DNA from: Parvularcula sp. IMCC14364
GTDB taxonomy: Bacteria; Pseudomonadota; Alphaproteobacteria; Caulobacterales; Parvularculaceae
Reading direction: 5' to 3'
Assembly: GCF_030758415.1 (NCBI RefSeq)
Contig: NZ_CP132334.1
Span: 2,926,001-2,990,000 of the forward strand
Length of the DNA stretch: 64,000 bases
In this document: piece by piece, positions 43,309 through 52,559 of the stretch
Layout: the number at the start of each line of letters is the position of its first letter
Position numbering within the stretch: the stretch's first letter is position 1
Program-made: the position numbers and the translations under genes
Notes under the pieces: model-generated
What the model saw: the letters and a program-made list of their open reading frames with translations, nothing else
Database searches by the model: none
What the model was told of the DNA's origin: nothing

Positions 43309-44785
43309 TTCGGACAATCTTCTCTACAAGGATTCTGACTGGACGTTCGACCTGCTCCAACGTGCGCTCGAAGCCTGTGAAGATATCGCCCTGAATGATC
43401 TGGGATTGAACGTCTATCGCAACCAGATAGAGATTATCACCTCAGAGCAGATGCTGGATGCATATTCCAGCCACGGTATGCCGCTCATGTACCGCCACTG
43501 GTCCTTCGGCAAGCATTTTGCTCGCGACCAAAACATGTATCAGAAGGGCTTTACTGGCCTTGCCTACGAAATCGTCATCAATTCCGATCCGTGCATTGCC
43601 TATCTCATGGAAGAAAATTCCATGACAATGCAAACGCTGGTGATGGCACATGCGTGTTTTGGGCATAACCACTTCTTCAAGAACAATTACCTTTTCCGTC
43701 AATGGACGGACGCTGAATCCATCCTTACCTATCTCGACTTTGCCAAAAAATATATCGCAAAATGTGAAGATGAGTTTGGCACTGATGAAGTCGAGGAAAT
43801 TCTTGATGCTGCTCATGCGCTTATGGATCAGGGAGTGTTCCGCTATAACCGTCCGCCAAAGCTCTCCGAGTCGGAACGTCTTGAAAAAATTCAAGCCCGG
43901 GCAGAGCATGAGCGCGAAACCTTTAATGACATCTGGCGCACCCTGCCGCAGCAAAGCGAAAGCGAAACAGAGTCAGAAGAACGCCAGACGGAAGTTCGCA
44001 ATATCAAGCTGCCAGAAGAGAACCTGCTCTATTTCATAGAAAAAGCAAGCCCTGCCTTGCGGCCCTGGCAGCGTGAGATTATCCGTATCGTGCGCAATAT
44101 ATCACAATATTTCTATCCGCAAAAACAGACACAAGTCATGAACGAAGGCTGTGCCACATTTACGCATCATTACATCATGAACGAACTGCATCGGCGTGGC
44201 CAGATAACAGATGGCGCAATCATGGAGTTCCTGCACTCTCATTCATCCGTCGTGTTCCAGCCAGATTTTGATGACCAGCGATATTCGGGCATTAACCCGT
44301 ATGCGCTCGGCTTTGCGATGATGGAAGATATTGTCCGTATCTGTACCGACCCCAAAGAAGAGGACAAGGACTGGTTCCCCGCCATTGCAGGCAGCGGCGA
44401 CTGGCGAAGCGCCTTGAAGGATGCTTGGGCAAACTTCCGGGACGAGAGCTTTATCCTGCAATATCTTTCCCCGACCGTGATGCGCCACTTCCACATGTTC
44501 GCACTCGGTGATGATGCCGCCAAATCCTATTATAATGTGGATGCTATTCATGATGAACGCGGGTTCCGACAAATCCGCGATCAACTCTCGCGGATGTACG
44601 ACCTTGGCGCACGCGAGCCGAATATACAGGTAACCGGTGTGGACCTTTCAGGTGATCGCACCTTGCATATTCAGTATGCATCTTACAATGGACGTAAGCT
44701 CGACAAGAAAACACGTGATGCCGTCATGACTTATGTGAAGCGGTTATGGGGATACGACGTAAAACTTGATGAAGCCGAGGCCTGA
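43292..44785 (+). CDS. spoVR: SpoVR family protein
   Basis: This is the third member of the conserved prkA-yeaH-spoVR stress cluster (YcgB in E. coli). The 497-aa protein contains the metal-site-like SMTMQTLVMAHACFGHNHFF and MNEGCATFTHHYIMN segments with many conserved His/Glu residues, and NPYALGFAMMEDI. The ATG at 43292 is preceded by AAGG and lies inside the end of the small membrane gene. The activity is unknown. Confidence 0.93.
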   Translation: MSAIANSDNLLYKDSDWTFDLLQRALEACEDIALNDLGLNVYRNQIEIITSEQMLDAYSSHGMPLMYRHWSFGKHFARDQNMYQKGFTGLAYEIVINSDPCIAYLMEENSMTMQTLVMAHACFGHNHFFKNNYLFRQWTDAESILTYLDFAKKYIAKCEDEFGTDEVEEILDAAHALMDQGVFRYNRPPKLSESERLEKIQARAEHERETFNDIWRTLPQQSESETESEERQTEVRNIKLPEENLLYFIEKASPALRPWQREIIRIVRNISQYFYPQKQTQVMNEGCATFTHHYIMNELHRRGQITDGAIMEFLHSHSSVVFQPDFDDQRYSGINPYALGFAMMEDIVRICTDPKEEDKDWFPAIAGSGDWRSALKDAWANFRDESFILQYLSPTVMRHFHMFALGDDAAKSYYNVDAIHDERGFRQIRDQLSRMYDLGAREPNIQVTGVDLSGDRTLHIQYASYNGRKLDKKTRDAVMTYVKRLWGYDVKLDEAEA

Positions 44786-44925
44786 AGGATTTTGGCAGCA
44801 ACAGTTCAATAGTTCCCGATCTGTCGCATTGCTTTTTCGTGTAGCAGTTCACTCCTGAAACACGTTGATCCGGCAGATGCTTTTGCTACTGTCTGTTTCA
44901 ATGCTTTCCGGGAACAAAGAAATTC

Positions 44926-45795
44926 ATGCGAAAATTTATCCCTAACCGCCGACCTGGACTGATCGGCCTTATGGTCTTATGCGGTTTGCTGTCAGCGCTT
45001 GCTGGCTGTTCACGCTCTGTCAGTGAGAATGTCACCGTTTCCGGCTCCTCGACCGTGCTGCCGGTGATCTCGCGAGCGGCTGAAGAGTACAGCCTGCAAA
45101 CCCCTGGCGTTCGCGTCATCGTCAATGCAGGTGGCTCGGGCGTTGGTATCACCCAGTTGGGGGAAGGCCAGACAGACATTGGCATGATCTCCCGTGATAT
45201 ATCACAGACTGAACAGGCAAAGTTTCCCGATGCTGACTTCACAACGTATGTTATCGGACGTGATGCTGTCGTGCCGGTTGTGTCATCCGAGATTTATGAA
45301 ACAGGCGTTACGGCGCTGACCATCGAGCAGATCGCGGCAATCTACCGTGGGCAGATTACCAACTGGCGCGATGTGGGCGGGCCGGACACGGAGATTCTGG
45401 TCATTGACAAGGAAGCCTCGCGCGGCACCCGCCAGGTCTTTATGGAAGCGGTGATGGGCGACAAGAATGCTGAGGCACCCGGGGCGAAACTCGTACTCGG
45501 CTCGAACAATGAAGAACAGACCGCACTGACACAAAGCAATGCCGCCATAGGCATGTTGTCTCAAGCCTGGCTGAATAGGGATGTTAAAGGCCTCGCAATC
45601 ACGCTCAGCGATGGCAGCAGCATCGAGCCTGACCTTGAAAGCATTCGTGCCGGTAAATATCCGATTGCCCGTGACCTGCTTCTGGTCAGCCGTTCTGATC
45701 TGTCAGAGCCCTCAAAAGCATTCATTGAATATGTATTGAGTGCGGAAGGCCAGCAGTTGGTCGAAGACGCAGGGTATATCAAGGTTACCCCATGA
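44926..45795 (+). CDS. pstS: Phosphate ABC transporter substrate-binding lipoprotein
   Basis: This is the phosphate-binding component of the high-affinity Pst transporter. It has a lipoprotein signal (GLLSALAGC) and phosphate-site loops SGSSTVLPVI, NAGGSGVGI, ISRDIS and SRGTRQVF. The 289-aa length is normal. It overlaps pstC by 4 nt. No clear Pho box can be picked out by eye in the 140-bp upstream spacer. Confidence 0.93.
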   Translation: MRKFIPNRRPGLIGLMVLCGLLSALAGCSRSVSENVTVSGSSTVLPVISRAAEEYSLQTPGVRVIVNAGGSGVGITQLGEGQTDIGMISRDISQTEQAKFPDADFTTYVIGRDAVVPVVSSEIYETGVTALTIEQIAAIYRGQITNWRDVGGPDTEILVIDKEASRGTRQVFMEAVMGDKNAEAPGAKLVLGSNNEEQTALTQSNAAIGMLSQAWLNRDVKGLAITLSDGSSIEPDLESIRAGKYPIARDLLLVSRSDLSEPSKAFIEYVLSAEGQQLVEDAGYIKVTP

Positions 45796-46649
45796 ATCTG
45801 CCACGACTTTATATTGCTGGCAGTGCTGCATTCGCAGCAATCATGGTTGTGCTGGTTTTTCTGGTGCTTATTATGAGCAGCTGGGGCGCGATCAGCAGTG
45901 AAGGCTTGAGCCTGTTCACTCATAAATGGCATCCAGCCAAGGGGGAATTCGGCGTCTTGCCCATGATATTCGGATCCGCTGCAGTAACGCTCATTGCTCT
46001 GACTATTGCAACACCACTTGGACTGCTCGCGGCCATCTTCACATCCGAATTACTGAACCCGGCATGGCGCGCACCCGTGAAGTCAGCGCTGGAAATTCTG
46101 GCCGGTATCCCGTCCATCATTTACGGCCTGATTGGTGTTGCGTTTTTTTCTATCTGGATCGGCAATCTGTTTGACCTGCAATCAGGCAGAACCATCCTGA
46201 CTGCCGGCATACTTCTGGCCGTCATGATCCTGCCAACCATCATCACCTTATGTGATGACGCTCTGCATAATGTACCGCTGAAATATCGCGAAAGCGCCAG
46301 CGGCCTTGGCCTCTACAAATATGAAGTTGTGCGCGACGTTCTGCTCCCCATCGCCAAAACAGATATAACCGGCGCCATCCTGCTGGCACTTGGCCGCGCT
46401 CTGGGGGAGACCATGGCCGTTATGCTGGTGATCGGCAGCATCGACAGGGTGCCTGATCCGTTCTTCAACGTACTGGAGGCAGGACAATCCATCACCTCGA
46501 AACTCGGACGGGAGATCGCCGAATCATCTTTCGGCTCGGTACACTTCAGTGCCCTGATTTTCATGAGCCTGATTCTGGTCGCTATAACAGTGAGCCTGAC
46601 CAGTTTCACTCAATATTATTTCCGGCGGGAGAAGCGCCTTGTCGAATAG
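45792..46649 (+). CDS. pstC: Phosphate ABC transporter permease PstC
   Basis: This is an inner-membrane permease of 285 aa with six predicted spans and the ABC-permease EAA loop (YRESASGLGLYKYEVVRDVL, then LPIAKTDITGAIL). It pairs with PstA to form the phosphate channel. It overlaps pstS by 4 nt and pstA by 11 nt. Confidence 0.93.
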   Translation: MNLPRLYIAGSAAFAAIMVVLVFLVLIMSSWGAISSEGLSLFTHKWHPAKGEFGVLPMIFGSAAVTLIALTIATPLGLLAAIFTSELLNPAWRAPVKSALEILAGIPSIIYGLIGVAFFSIWIGNLFDLQSGRTILTAGILLAVMILPTIITLCDDALHNVPLKYRESASGLGLYKYEVVRDVLLPIAKTDITGAILLALGRALGETMAVMLVIGSIDRVPDPFFNVLEAGQSITSKLGREIAESSFGSVHFSALIFMSLILVAITVSLTSFTQYYFRREKRLVE

Positions 46650-47490
46650 AGCCGTAGTCAATGCCGTTTTTATCAACAGTGCGCGCAGTGCCACCGTACT
46701 GTGCGGCTTTGTGCTGGCTTTCCTGATCGGTGTGATCGTCTGGAATGGCATGAATGCCATGAACATTCAGTTCCTCCTGTCAGCGGCTCGCAATTTCGGT
46801 GCCTCCGGCGGTATCCTCTATCAGATCATTGGCAGCCTTTTACTGGTCGTCATGGCTTCCGTACTCGTATTGCCGGTCGCCATTGGCACGGCCCTGTTCA
46901 AGAGCGAATATATCTCCTCTCCCACCCTTTTCCGCATTTCCAATACTTTGATCTATAGCCTCAACGGCATTCCCTCAGTTACATTTGGTATCTTTGGACT
47001 GATATTTTTCGTCAATGTACTGGGCACAGGCATTTCCTGGTTTGTGGGCTCCATTATTCTCGCCATCATGATGCTGCCAACGATTGTGCTGACAACGTAT
47101 CAGTCGATCAATTCGATCCCGTCAGCTTATCGTGAAGCGGCCTACGCCCTTGGCCTGACACGGTGGCAGGTGATCTGGCGCGTATTGCTGCCTCAGGGTA
47201 TTCATGGTGCCATCACCGGATTGTTGATTGCGCTTGCCCGCGCCATCGGCGAGACTGCACCGATTATGTTTATCGCTACTGCCTTTTCAGGAATCAATCT
47301 GCCGGGTGCCCTCAACGACCCCGTCGTGACCCTGCCAACACATATTCTGGCACTGGCGCAGCAGGCCACTAATCCTGACGCCCTGCAGAATGCCTGGGGT
47401 GCCAGTCTGGTGCTGCTGACCCTGGTGTTCATATTCAGTATCTCGGCTCTGTTCAGCCGTATGCACCTGAAAGAGATATCGCGGCGATGA
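46639..47490 (+). CDS. pstA: Phosphate ABC transporter permease PstA
   Basis: This is the second permease of the Pst channel, 283 aa. The EAA loop is YREAAYALGLTRWQVIWRVL followed by LPQGIHGAITG. It starts with TTG inside the end of pstC, supported by a GGGAGAAG just upstream. It overlaps pstB by 4 nt. Confidence 0.92.
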   Translation: MSNRAVVNAVFINSARSATVLCGFVLAFLIGVIVWNGMNAMNIQFLLSAARNFGASGGILYQIIGSLLLVVMASVLVLPVAIGTALFKSEYISSPTLFRISNTLIYSLNGIPSVTFGIFGLIFFVNVLGTGISWFVGSIILAIMMLPTIVLTTYQSINSIPSAYREAAYALGLTRWQVIWRVLLPQGIHGAITGLLIALARAIGETAPIMFIATAFSGINLPGALNDPVVTLPTHILALAQQATNPDALQNAWGASLVLLTLVFIFSISALFSRMHLKEISRR

Positions 47491-48299
47491 CAGTTAAACC
47501 CCAGTTAAAGGTCATTGATGGTCAGGCGCCATTATCACAGGAAGTCGCTATTGACGTTACAGATTTCAATGTCTGGTGCTGTGATGCACATATCCTCAAC
47601 AATGTCAGCGCCAGCTTTCCAGCCAAAGGCATCACCTGCATTGTCGGCCCGTCTGGCAGCGGCAAGTCGACCCTGATCCGCTCCATCAACCGGATCAATG
47701 ATGAGGTGCCCGGGTTCATCCATAAGGGGAGCATCCGCTTTGACGGTCGTGACATTTTCACCAGTTACAAAGACCTGACAACGCTGCGCACCGAAATCGG
47801 CATGGTCTTCCAGAAGCCATGCGTCTTCCCCAAGTCCATCGCGGAAAATGTCCTGTTCGGACTGCGCGACGGCAATAAGCGTTCAACGGCCGACAGGTTG
47901 ATGATTGTCGAGGAAAATCTGCGGGCTGTATCTCTGTGGAAAGAAGTCTCCAAAAGGCTGGATGAAAGTGCCACGTCACTTTCCGGTGGCCAGCAACAGC
48001 GTCTGTGCATCGCCCGCACTCTGGCCGTCAAGCCGAAGATCCTGCTGCTTGATGAGCCCACCGCGTCAGTAGATCCGGTCTCTGGACGCGCTATTGAAGA
48101 ACTCCTCCTTGAATTGAAGAAAGACTATACCATCCTTCTCGTCACGCATGACCTCGCACAGACCCGGCGTATTGCTGATCATATTGTCTTCATGTGTGAC
48201 GGTGAAATGATTGAACAGGGCAGCCGTCAGGCAATGCTTGAAGCACCGCAGAATGAGAAAACCGCCCGTTATCTCAATGACAGCTTTTGCGACTGCTAG
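47487..48299 (+). CDS. pstB: Phosphate ABC transporter ATPase PstB
   Basis: This is the ATP-binding subunit of Pst, 270 aa. Walker A is GPSGSGKSTLIRS, the ABC signature is SLSGGQQQRLCIA, Walker B is ILLLDEPTAS and the switch His is in LLVTHDL. No phoU or phoB follows; instead a set of tiny membrane-protein and TPR genes begins 121 bp downstream. Confidence 0.95.
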   Translation: MTVKPQLKVIDGQAPLSQEVAIDVTDFNVWCCDAHILNNVSASFPAKGITCIVGPSGSGKSTLIRSINRINDEVPGFIHKGSIRFDGRDIFTSYKDLTTLRTEIGMVFQKPCVFPKSIAENVLFGLRDGNKRSTADRLMIVEENLRAVSLWKEVSKRLDESATSLSGGQQQRLCIARTLAVKPKILLLDEPTASVDPVSGRAIEELLLELKKDYTILLVTHDLAQTRRIADHIVFMCDGEMIEQGSRQAMLEAPQNEKTARYLNDSFCDC

Positions 48300-48383
48300 A
48301 GCCAGTTCACAGTCATAAAAACTCAAATCCTTCCCACCCCCCTTATCTGAGGGATGCACAGGCATGGCCTTGCGCGTGTAGGT

Positions 48384-48399
48384 TCACTTCAAAGAGTGA
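48384..48399. promoter_or_regulatory. Dyad TCACT-N6-AGTGA upstream of small gene A
   Basis: A 5-bp inverted repeat is flanked by outer GTGT...ACAC half-sites and sits 22 bp before the start of the first tiny membrane-protein gene. Its half-site resembles the CTCAC/GTGAG dyads found upstream of the third tiny gene and of the RTX gene. Confidence 0.3.
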
Positions 48400-48420
48400 C
48401 ACACACCGGGAGAGAATATC

Positions 48421-48594
48421 ATGACGCATAACAGTTTTTCAGGCGGTAATCTGTTTCATCAGATGGGCGGCACAGGCGCGCAGACGCAGCAACGTTCAGG
48501 CCGGGACAAAATCATCGGTATCGGCCTTGCCGTAACACTTGTGATAATCGTCGCAGCCGTCGTTTTTGTTCTGGGACAACCTGTCAGCAGCTAG
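48421..48594 (+). CDS. Tiny single-span membrane protein A
   Basis: This 57-aa protein has a polar N-terminus MTHNSFSGGNLFHQMGG, a basic segment QQRSGRDK and one C-terminal membrane span (IIGIGLAVTLVIIVAAVVFV). It shares the start pattern MT-[HY]-N-x-F...GL-[FY]-x-Q with two other tiny genes at 48840 and 52251. GGGAGAG lies about 8 nt before the ATG, and the same GGAGAGA type of leader precedes the other two genes. No known family is recognised. Confidence 0.72.
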   Translation: MTHNSFSGGNLFHQMGGTGAQTQQRSGRDKIIGIGLAVTLVIIVAAVVFVLGQPVSS

Positions 48595-48785
48595 CGTTTG
48601 CCAGTTTTTAAGTACCCTCCGGGCTTTTGGTAACGACCTTCCTGTCCAATAGCCCAAACTCGACCCGTCTGTTCAGTCAGACCTGGCAGGGCATTGCCGG
48701 AACTGGCGGCAGGCGGGCTTTTTCATAAAATGTGATCAGATGCTCATTTTTTCTTTGACATGGCTTTGATTACAGTACACAAGTT

Positions 48786-48802
48786 AGTAATCGCTCACAT
48801 AC
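48786..48802 (+). promoter_or_regulatory. Shared 17-bp motif upstream of small gene B
   Basis: AGTAATCGCTCACATAC is identical, except for one base, to AGTAATCACTCACATAC at 52204-52220. Both lie 31-54 bp upstream of the start codon of a tiny membrane-protein gene. A shared operator or sigma-factor promoter element is likely. Confidence 0.5.
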
Positions 48803-48839
48803 ATAATTTTGTGCAGAAGCGACGAAGAGGAGAGAGAAA

Positions 48840-48992
48840 ATGACACATAACGAATTTTCAAAATCAGGGCTTTATAATCAGGTTCGTGGCGGTGCTTTTG
48901 TCGAGAACAAACCTGCCAATCCCATTTCCATCCTCTTTACCGGGCTCATGGTAGTGATGGCGATCGGCATGATCGCACTTTCCATCAGCTAG
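48840..48992 (+). CDS. Tiny single-span membrane protein B
   Basis: This 50-aa protein has the N-terminus MTHNEFSKSGLYNQVRGG and a C-terminal membrane span (ILFTGLMVVMAIGMIALSI). The ATG is preceded by GAGGAGAGAGAAA. It is similar in plan and N-terminal sequence to proteins A and C. Hairpins follow in the 266-bp spacer before the TPR gene. Confidence 0.7.
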   Translation: MTHNEFSKSGLYNQVRGGAFVENKPANPISILFTGLMVVMAIGMIALSIS

Positions 48993-49258
48993 TCATAACT
49001 GGCCCTCAAAGCCGGTTTCGAGAACCGCCCCCTTCCATATCCAAGGGCCCAAACCGTTCCCTTGCGTCTGCCTGAAAAGGCAGGCGATTTGCCCCGGGCC
49101 CCGGAAGGGGGCGACCCAATACGCTCTTTAGAACACAGCGCCTGCCAAGGTATGAACGGACACTCACCAGCTGCATCAAAATGCACCAGAAGGAGTGCTT
49201 GCGCATTTCGAAATGTCGATTACATCGAACGATAAAGACACGTTGAGAGACATTTTCT
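48993..49258. other. Hairpin-rich spacer before the first TPR gene
   Basis: The spacer contains CTGCCT-GAAA-AGGCAG (49068-49083), a stable 6-bp stem with a GNRA-type tetraloop, and further GC-rich inverted repeats around 49092-49112. One may terminate the gene B transcript. No coding frame is convincing. Confidence 0.4.
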
Positions 49259-50626
49259 TTGCCAGAAACCGCAAAAAAATTCCCCCGCTTCGGGCTGCTG
49301 TTTTCAACACTGATTGTGGCAGGGCTGCTTGCCGTTATCACATGGAATGCCCTGACATCTGAAAATACTGCCGAAGAACCGGTCGCAACGTCGGCGACTA
49401 TCGCCCCCAGATCCCTCGAAGAGATCATTGCAGACGTGCGGTCCGCCGCCCCAGATACCAGTCCTGACCTGCTCACTGCCCTACGGCAAAGCCTGACAAG
49501 CCTCAACACTCCAGAAAACCCTGAAAAGCTGGCCGCTTTTGAAGCCGTCAGCCTTGGCGAAATTGAAACTGCCGTCACGCGCCTCGAAGAACTGGCTGAA
49601 ACCCAAACCTCTGGCGCGACGCCAAGTATTCTCGATGCGTCAGAGACACTCAGACAAGCCGGCGCACTCGCCTATTTGGCGGACCCTGCACGCGCCATAG
49701 TGAATTATACCAACGCTCTGACACTGACCCCAAGTAATCCGGACCTAGCCCGTGAACTTGGCCATATTCATCTGGCACTGAAAGAATATGATTCAGCCGA
49801 AGCTGTCTTTACGCGTATCTTACAGACGGAAGGTATCATCGACCGGCGGGCGCGGGCTAACGCCATGCGTAATCTCGGGGATGTGGAGATAAGCCGCGGA
49901 CGGTTTGAGCGCGGGGCAGCATATTATCAGCGCAGTTTCGCTGAATATGAAACAGCCGAAGATCCGCAAGGTATGGCCGATACGCTCGTACAACTGGCTG
50001 TGACCCAACAGCTTGCGGGCAACCTGGATCAAGCCGAAATCTTTCACCGGCGGGCATTAGTCTTATATGAACAGAACGGAGACGAGACAGGGGTCGCCCG
50101 CAGCCTTATCAACCTTGGTCAGGTAGAGATGACCAGAACCAATATTCCGCTCGCTGAGGACTATTTACGCCGTGGCGTCGCCAAAAACCTTGAACTTGGA
50201 CAGGAAGTAACCGCCGCGAGAGGCCTGGGAAATCTGGGTCTCATAGAGAAGGCCCGTGGCAGCCTGTATGCTGCAGAAGACCTGCACCATCGCGCGCTTG
50301 ATCTGTATGAAAAGAACAATGACAAGGCAGGCATGGCACGTGAATTGGGCAACCTCGGTAATATCCATAACGATCGTGGCAACTTCGACGAAGCTGAGAA
50401 ATATCATCGCCGTTCGCTTACACTGGATGAAGAAACCGGCCGAGCAGCCGGGATCGCAACAACTCTGTCCAATCTTGGTGGTCTCGCACAGATAAAAGGT
50501 GACCTCGAGACAGCCTGTGCAAACTGGCAAAGGGCGGCCGGCCTGTTTTATGAGCTGGGGTCCGATATTCAGTATCGTACGGTTCTGGGCTGGATGTCAG
50601 AAGCCGACTGTGGACTGCTCCAGTAA
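49259..50626 (+). CDS. Membrane-anchored TPR protein 1
   Basis: This 455-aa protein has an N-terminal membrane anchor (FGLLFSTLIVAGLLAVITWN, residues 11-31), a low-complexity linker, a helical region, and about six tetratricopeptide repeats from residue 145 on (for example AGMARELGNLGNIHNDRGNF). The repeats match the 'N-L-G' type seen in Kinesin-light-chain-like or signalling TPRs. The domain faces the periplasm if the anchor is oriented N-in. The start is TTG with GAGAGA upstream; no better start exists. It is paralogous to the next gene. Confidence 0.82.
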   Translation: MPETAKKFPRFGLLFSTLIVAGLLAVITWNALTSENTAEEPVATSATIAPRSLEEIIADVRSAAPDTSPDLLTALRQSLTSLNTPENPEKLAAFEAVSLGEIETAVTRLEELAETQTSGATPSILDASETLRQAGALAYLADPARAIVNYTNALTLTPSNPDLARELGHIHLALKEYDSAEAVFTRILQTEGIIDRRARANAMRNLGDVEISRGRFERGAAYYQRSFAEYETAEDPQGMADTLVQLAVTQQLAGNLDQAEIFHRRALVLYEQNGDETGVARSLINLGQVEMTRTNIPLAEDYLRRGVAKNLELGQEVTAARGLGNLGLIEKARGSLYAAEDLHHRALDLYEKNNDKAGMARELGNLGNIHNDRGNFDEAEKYHRRSLTLDEETGRAAGIATTLSNLGGLAQIKGDLETACANWQRAAGLFYELGSDIQYRTVLGWMSEADCGLLQ

Positions 50627-50685
50627 GTTTCAGGCTCCTTTGAAGTCTGGATGTGCCCTGTAAAGCAGGCTAAGGGTTGGTTATT

Positions 50686-51993
50686 ATGTCCCTACTGACT
50701 TACCAGAAAGACCTGTTCACCAGTGCTGGCAGATGGTTGCGCAGCAAGCCTGACGGCCGTGTGCTGTGGCCTACTTTTGCCTGCCTGATTCTCGTGATTC
50801 TGGTCGGGGCCATCCTGCCCTCAGGCTTTGCGGTGTCAGATAGGGGGAGCGCAGCAGGCGGCGAGGATGAACGATCCACACAAGAGGCCCTCGTGGCGCG
50901 CGCCCGAACAGCCTATAGCGCAGAGATAGAACGTGCCCTGCCCGACCTTGACGCGGTGACGCTGGAAACATTGACAGAAAACCTGACACAGCTTGCCGAA
51001 AGCAACATGCCCGATAAGCGCGCTGCGCTGGTTAGTTTTGCGGCCGGTGATCGCGACGCTGCCCTTGGTACACTGGCCGCCATTGTCACTGCCCAGCGCA
51101 ACAATGGTGATGAAACAGCCGTCTTTGAGACATTGTCTGAAACAGGTGCGCTAACCTTTCTTTTTGCGCCTTCTGCTTCCTATCGGGCTTATACCGAAGC
51201 CCTGAAGATAAACAGTGACGACCCTGCAGCACGCTACCATCTTGGTCTCTTGTTCCAGCAGTCACGCGAGACAGAAAACGCCCGGTCGCAGTTCAAGTCT
51301 ATTGCAGAAGACCCTGCCCTGGAGGGAACAGCCTGGCAGGCTGCTGCTGAAGGCAATCTCGGCATTCTCGCAATCCAGGCTGGAAATATGGCACTTGCCG
51401 AGTACCACGTTCTGAAAAGCCTTCAGTACAATGAGAGGTTGAACAGGCCGAAGGCACTGGGCCTGCAACACGCAAATCTGGGCGTTATCGGCATCAGCCG
51501 TGGAAATGCTGAGGCAGCCAACTCCAATCTAAAAAAAGCACTGGCGATATTCGAGGGACTGGGCGAGGAAGCGAATATCGCCCGTACACTGGGCAATCTG
51601 GGCCTTGTTGCCCAAAGCCAGCAGAAATATGAGGCGGCTGAAGGGTATTTGACACAAAGTGCGCAGCTATCCCGAAAACTGGGTGATGCACGCGGACTGG
51701 CAATGCAGCTGGGGGTGTTGGCGCGAACCAAAAGGCTGCAAGGAGATCTGACGCAGGCGGAGAATTATTACAAGCAAAGCATTACCCTGAACGATGAACT
51801 CGGGAACGAACTGGTTATCGGGGCACAATATGCGAGCCTTGGCGGTATTGAATATGATCGTCAGAATATAGTCGCCGCCTGCAGCTATTGGCGCGAATCT
51901 GTGAAGTTCTTTGAGCGCTCTGGCAGTGCTGAGGGAACATCACAGGTTCAGGCCCTGCTAGATCAGGCAAGTTGTACAACAGATCCGGGTTAA
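50686..51993 (+). CDS. Membrane-anchored TPR protein 2
   Basis: This 435-aa paralogue of the preceding protein has the same plan: N-terminal anchor (FACLILVILVGAILPSGFAV, residues about 32-51), helical spacer and TPRs (LGLQHANLGVIGISRGNAEA and following). The ends of both proteins are similar (AACSYWRESVKFF here and TACANWQRAAGLF in the first). The ATG at 50686 follows AAGGG. The third tiny membrane gene stands 257 bp downstream. Confidence 0.82.
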   Translation: MSLLTYQKDLFTSAGRWLRSKPDGRVLWPTFACLILVILVGAILPSGFAVSDRGSAAGGEDERSTQEALVARARTAYSAEIERALPDLDAVTLETLTENLTQLAESNMPDKRAALVSFAAGDRDAALGTLAAIVTAQRNNGDETAVFETLSETGALTFLFAPSASYRAYTEALKINSDDPAARYHLGLLFQQSRETENARSQFKSIAEDPALEGTAWQAAAEGNLGILAIQAGNMALAEYHVLKSLQYNERLNRPKALGLQHANLGVIGISRGNAEAANSNLKKALAIFEGLGEEANIARTLGNLGLVAQSQQKYEAAEGYLTQSAQLSRKLGDARGLAMQLGVLARTKRLQGDLTQAENYYKQSITLNDELGNELVIGAQYASLGGIEYDRQNIVAACSYWRESVKFFERSGSAEGTSQVQALLDQASCTTDPG

Positions 51994-52149
51994 CCGCCGC
52001 TCCTTCTGCATGCAAAAATGATCAATGGTCAGGCTCGCCGCTCACTTTATTCTGCCGAAAAAGAGTTCACGACGCTCCCAACCAAAGAACTATTTCTTAT
52101 TAAAAACAATATCTTGCCAAACAAATGCCCATATTACTATTTTTTAATG

Positions 52150-52226
52150 TTAGTAAGCGCTCGCATTTGTTGACTCCAGCGCCGCCCATGGCTATGGTTA
52201 ATGAGTAATCACTCACATACTGTGAG
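52150..52226 (+). promoter_or_regulatory. Operator-like repeats upstream of small gene C
   Basis: TTAGTAAGCGCTCGCATTTG at 52150-52169 and TGAGTAATCACTCACATACT at 52202-52221 are related to the 48786 motif. The second contains two overlapping palindromes, TGAGT-AATC-ACTCA and CTCAC-ATACT-GTGAG. The CTCAC-N5-GTGAG dyad recurs upstream of the RTX gene at 55590-55606. Confidence 0.5.
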
Positions 52227-52250
52227 GCATGGGAACAGACGGAGAGAAAA

Positions 52251-52412
52251 ATGACTTACAACAAATTTGCAAATGGTGGCCTCTACAATCAGATGGGCGG
52301 AAATACGCCGGAGTATAACAAACGCTCAGGTGGCGGCGCCAAACTGGTTGGTATACTGCTGGTCATCGCGCTGCTGGGCGCCGCTGGCGCAGGCATCTGG
52401 TTCATGCAGTAA
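52251..52412 (+). CDS. Tiny single-span membrane protein C
   Basis: This 53-aa protein has the N-terminus MTYNKFANGGLYNQMGGN, a polar and basic segment (NKRSGGGAK) and a C-terminal span (LVGILLVIALLGAAGAGIWF). It is the third member of the small family with genes at 48421 and 48840; GLYNQ is shared with B and QMGG with A. The ATG is preceded by ACGGAGAGAAAA. Confidence 0.72.
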   Translation: MTYNKFANGGLYNQMGGNTPEYNKRSGGGAKLVGILLVIALLGAAGAGIWFMQ

Positions 52413-52439
52413 GCGCAGGGAAAGGGGGAGAAAGCGACA

Positions 52440-52506
52440 GGGCAGCAAGGAGAGAGGCTGCCCAGCCGCAGAACGGAAGGTCCGGGGTTGGGGGAGAACC
52501 AGGACC
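52440..52506 (+). ncRNA. Structured 3' region of small gene C
   Basis: Two stems precede the terminator: GGGCAGC/GCTGCCC (52440-52446 with 52457-52463), and a two-part stem GGTCC...GGTT / AACC.GGACC (52479-52506). The G-rich single-stranded stretches between them could form a 3'UTR-derived small RNA ending at the terminator. No Rfam family is recognised. Confidence 0.3.
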
Positions 52507-52517
52507 TGACCGGGAAG

Positions 52518-52559
52518 CCCGCGCTGGTTGCGTGCCTCACCAGCGCGGGTCTTCTTTTA
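52518..52559 (+). terminator. Intrinsic terminator after small gene C
   Basis: A perfect 11-bp GC-rich stem CCCGCGCTGGT / ACCAGCGCGGG with a 10-nt loop is followed by TCTTCTTTT. It ends the rightward transcript of the TPR/small-protein module. Confidence 0.88.
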
